NCBI GenBank assembly: GCA_028023455.1
Contig: JAQFVV010006255.1
Location: 2,854,001-2,918,000 of the forward strand
Direction of reading: 5' to 3'
Source: Epiperipatus broadwayi
Taxonomy: Eukaryota > Onychophora > Udeonychophora > Euonychophora > Peripatidae
DNA: 64,000 bases
Positions within the stretch are counted from its first letter, which is position 1. Each line of letters opens with the position of its first letter. The position numbers and the translations under genes were made by a program. The notes below the pieces were generated by a model. That model worked only from the letters and a program-made list of their open reading frames with translations. It searched no databases and was not told the origin of the DNA. Shown here one piece after another: positions 62,601-64,000 of the stretch.

Positions 62601-62940
62601 TGTTACAAAATTATATTAAATATTTATAAAAAGTCTCATAATGCGATAAATTTGTTTGTTTGTTTGTTTAAAAAAAATAATTTTATGTATGAAAATAACT
62701 TTTTTTTAAATTGGGAAAAAAAAAAAAGGATTTTCCACAAAACAATGAGTAGAATCAACACAAGTAATATTATAGGATAAAAACAATAATGCAGCCTTTT
62801 ATTTAATGAATTTCTTATTATAAGTGACTGCCGTTTTCAATTGAACAATAAAGGATACGGTAGTTCTCAATAGGTTTATCAGTTGCCAAGTTGTGAGAAT
62901 TTAAGTGTTTTTTTTTTATTCGTGTTATATTCTTTAGCTA
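59675..62940. other. No gene recognised apart from a candidate exon
   Basis: AT-rich. T12/A11 inverted homopolymers occur at 62411-62433. A balanced patch at 62030-62230 has no recognised content. Confidence 0.45.
60180..60260 (+). other. Candidate coding exon after a 3' splice site (speculative)
   Basis: An acceptor-like TTTTTGTTATTGTTTCTAG ends at 60179. With one base contributed by a previous exon, the frame reads DGIYNEWKGYKDMMLVSGKQ and stays open to about 60314. The composition (Trp, Gly, Met, Asp, Lys) is more protein-like than most frames here. A donor-like GCAGTAATT lies at 60276. I do not recognise the peptide. Confidence 0.2.
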
Positions 62941-62946
62941 AGAATA

Positions 62947-63085
62947 GATAGATACCCATTTACTCATCAATGTTAATGATTATCTGGGTTGCTATGAGCC
63001 AGACTACCTATGAAAAAGTCCAAAGCTTTTTAAAAAAGAATTCATTTGGATTTGAAACCCCAGGCATAAGCACAATAGGCAGATA
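62947..63085 (-). mobile_element. SINE-like repeat D, copy 2
   Basis: Homologous to 56869-57000. On the minus strand GGGGTTTCAAATCC (about 63050-63063) is a B-box-like sequence following GCCTGG, so a tRNA-derived head is likely; the opposite end is CCCATTTACTCATCAATG. Confidence 0.55.
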
Positions 63086-63089
63086 TAAT

Positions 63090-64000
63090 AAAATATCATT
63101 ATCATCATGGATGTCAATTGAGCTTTGGGGGAAGAAATTCTGCATTTAAATATATATATGATTTTGTTTGACTTCATTGTTCATATGATTTTTAAGGAAA
63201 GTATCTTAATAAATAAACAGATTTTTAAAAAAAAAGAGTAGAAATGTTTATATTTTTTGTTTATAAAGTCAATGCCAAGACATTCAGTGTATAGGTATAA
63301 TAGAAAAATAAAACTAATAAAAGATTTGCGAGAAGACTTTGCAATGTTAAAAATTTTATGGACATCTGTTCAATTTAATCTTGATATTATAGACAAGTGA
63401 TTCTGTAAAAAAAAAAAAAAATTATCTTTTCCCATTTATTGCAGGAAGTGCTCACATTATATTCAATTAAATGATAAAATGTTTATTTATTTTTTGGCTT
63501 TTTGCATAAAAATTATTTCTCACAAAAAATAGCACAACATTATGCATTTAGAGATTAAAACTAAAAAATGCTGAGTTAAAAATAAATAATTACTGTTATT
63601 TAGTTTTATTTTTAGAAGGAAATGGGAGCCTGGTTTAGAAATTATATCACTATTTTGTGTATTGATTTGAATGACTTTCTGGTCATAATTTAGTAAGAAG
63701 AATATAAACTTTCTAAAAGATGTATGTATATTGGTTAACTTCTTCAGCATTTCTGTATGATGGAGCTGTAATATCCACTATATTTTAAGTCCATTTCAGA
63801 TATATTGTTCATCACATATAGTACTTCCTGTTTTGTTGATAAGTTTTGATTACAATAGACTAGGTGTTACTTATTGAACTGCAAGTGTGTCATCATACTT
63901 TTTGACATACATGTATCATAGTTGTAGATCAACAATCTGTGTTTATTTATATGTGCAAAAAAAAATTATTAGCTTAAAATCAAAATAAGTATCATATTAA
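63090..64000. other. No gene recognised
   Basis: AT-rich to the window edge; an A14 run at 63408-63421. The 76-codon minus-strand frame at 63520-63750 is low-complexity. Confidence 0.45.

Noticed and set aside
1-64000. A previously undescribed multi-gene system
   Set aside because: There are no intact neighbouring genes, no conserved cassette and no co-oriented open frames; everything identifiable is a decayed mobile element, a repeat or a retrocopy.

Overview
This looks like about 64 kb of intergenic or intronic DNA from an invertebrate animal nuclear genome. By eye it is roughly three-quarters A+T, with many poly-A/T runs and (AT)n microsatellites. The longest open frames are only about 120 codons, and there are no operons, rRNA genes or recognisable tRNA genes. 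The mobile-element load is typically metazoan: non-LTR retrotransposons of several clades, Penelope-like elements, hAT and pogo/Tigger DNA transposons, MITEs and tRNA-derived SINEs. There is also an intron-free copy of an animal-only signalling gene (the p130Cas/CAS family). The phylum cannot be fixed from this window; a mollusc, arachnid or cnidarian would all fit. No intact protein-coding gene was found.

Layout. 1-6 kb: a snap-back MITE, a possible hAT scrap, a roughly 465-bp retroposon (repeat A) with long target-site duplications, and a decayed in-frame 43-codon tandem repeat. 7.5-10.6 kb: two inverted Penelope GIY-YIG endonuclease relics flank a short tandem array, a perfect palindrome and a seven-copy minisatellite, followed by a foldback arrangement of repeat A. 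13.3-14.5 kb: RTE-like LINE relics on the + strand. 17.8-20.5 kb: a Jockey/CR1-like LINE relic on the - strand abuts a CAS-family processed pseudogene, also on the - strand. 22.5-27.3 kb: one - strand LINE is cut into two halves by about 3 kb of foreign DNA carrying a SINE. 28.0-30.1 kb: twin AT-cored palindromes, then a decayed BED-finger hAT transposase ending in a recognisable terminal inverted repeat. 32-38 kb: a SINE, a 182-bp tandem duplication, a GIY-YIG relic and a Penelope reverse transcriptase relic. 42.05-44.18 kb and 57.18-59.67 kb: two direct copies of an internally deleted Tigger-like transposon, the second carrying repeat A. 47.4-48.0 kb: a 558-bp MITE. 48.1-52.2 kb: a C-rich-over-G stretch with no identified content. 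56.9 and 63.0 kb: two copies of a further SINE-like repeat.

No functional pathway is encoded. What the window records is successive transposition: a LINE split by an insertion, a Tigger relic split by repeat A, and a cellular mRNA copied back by LINE machinery. The only hints of live host coding are three very short candidate exons beside good splice signals (27.5, 33.3 and 60.2 kb), all low confidence. I did not find a convincing new biological system. The most unusual items are the CAS retrocopy, the 43-codon repeat, repeat A and its foldback form, and the twin palindromes.
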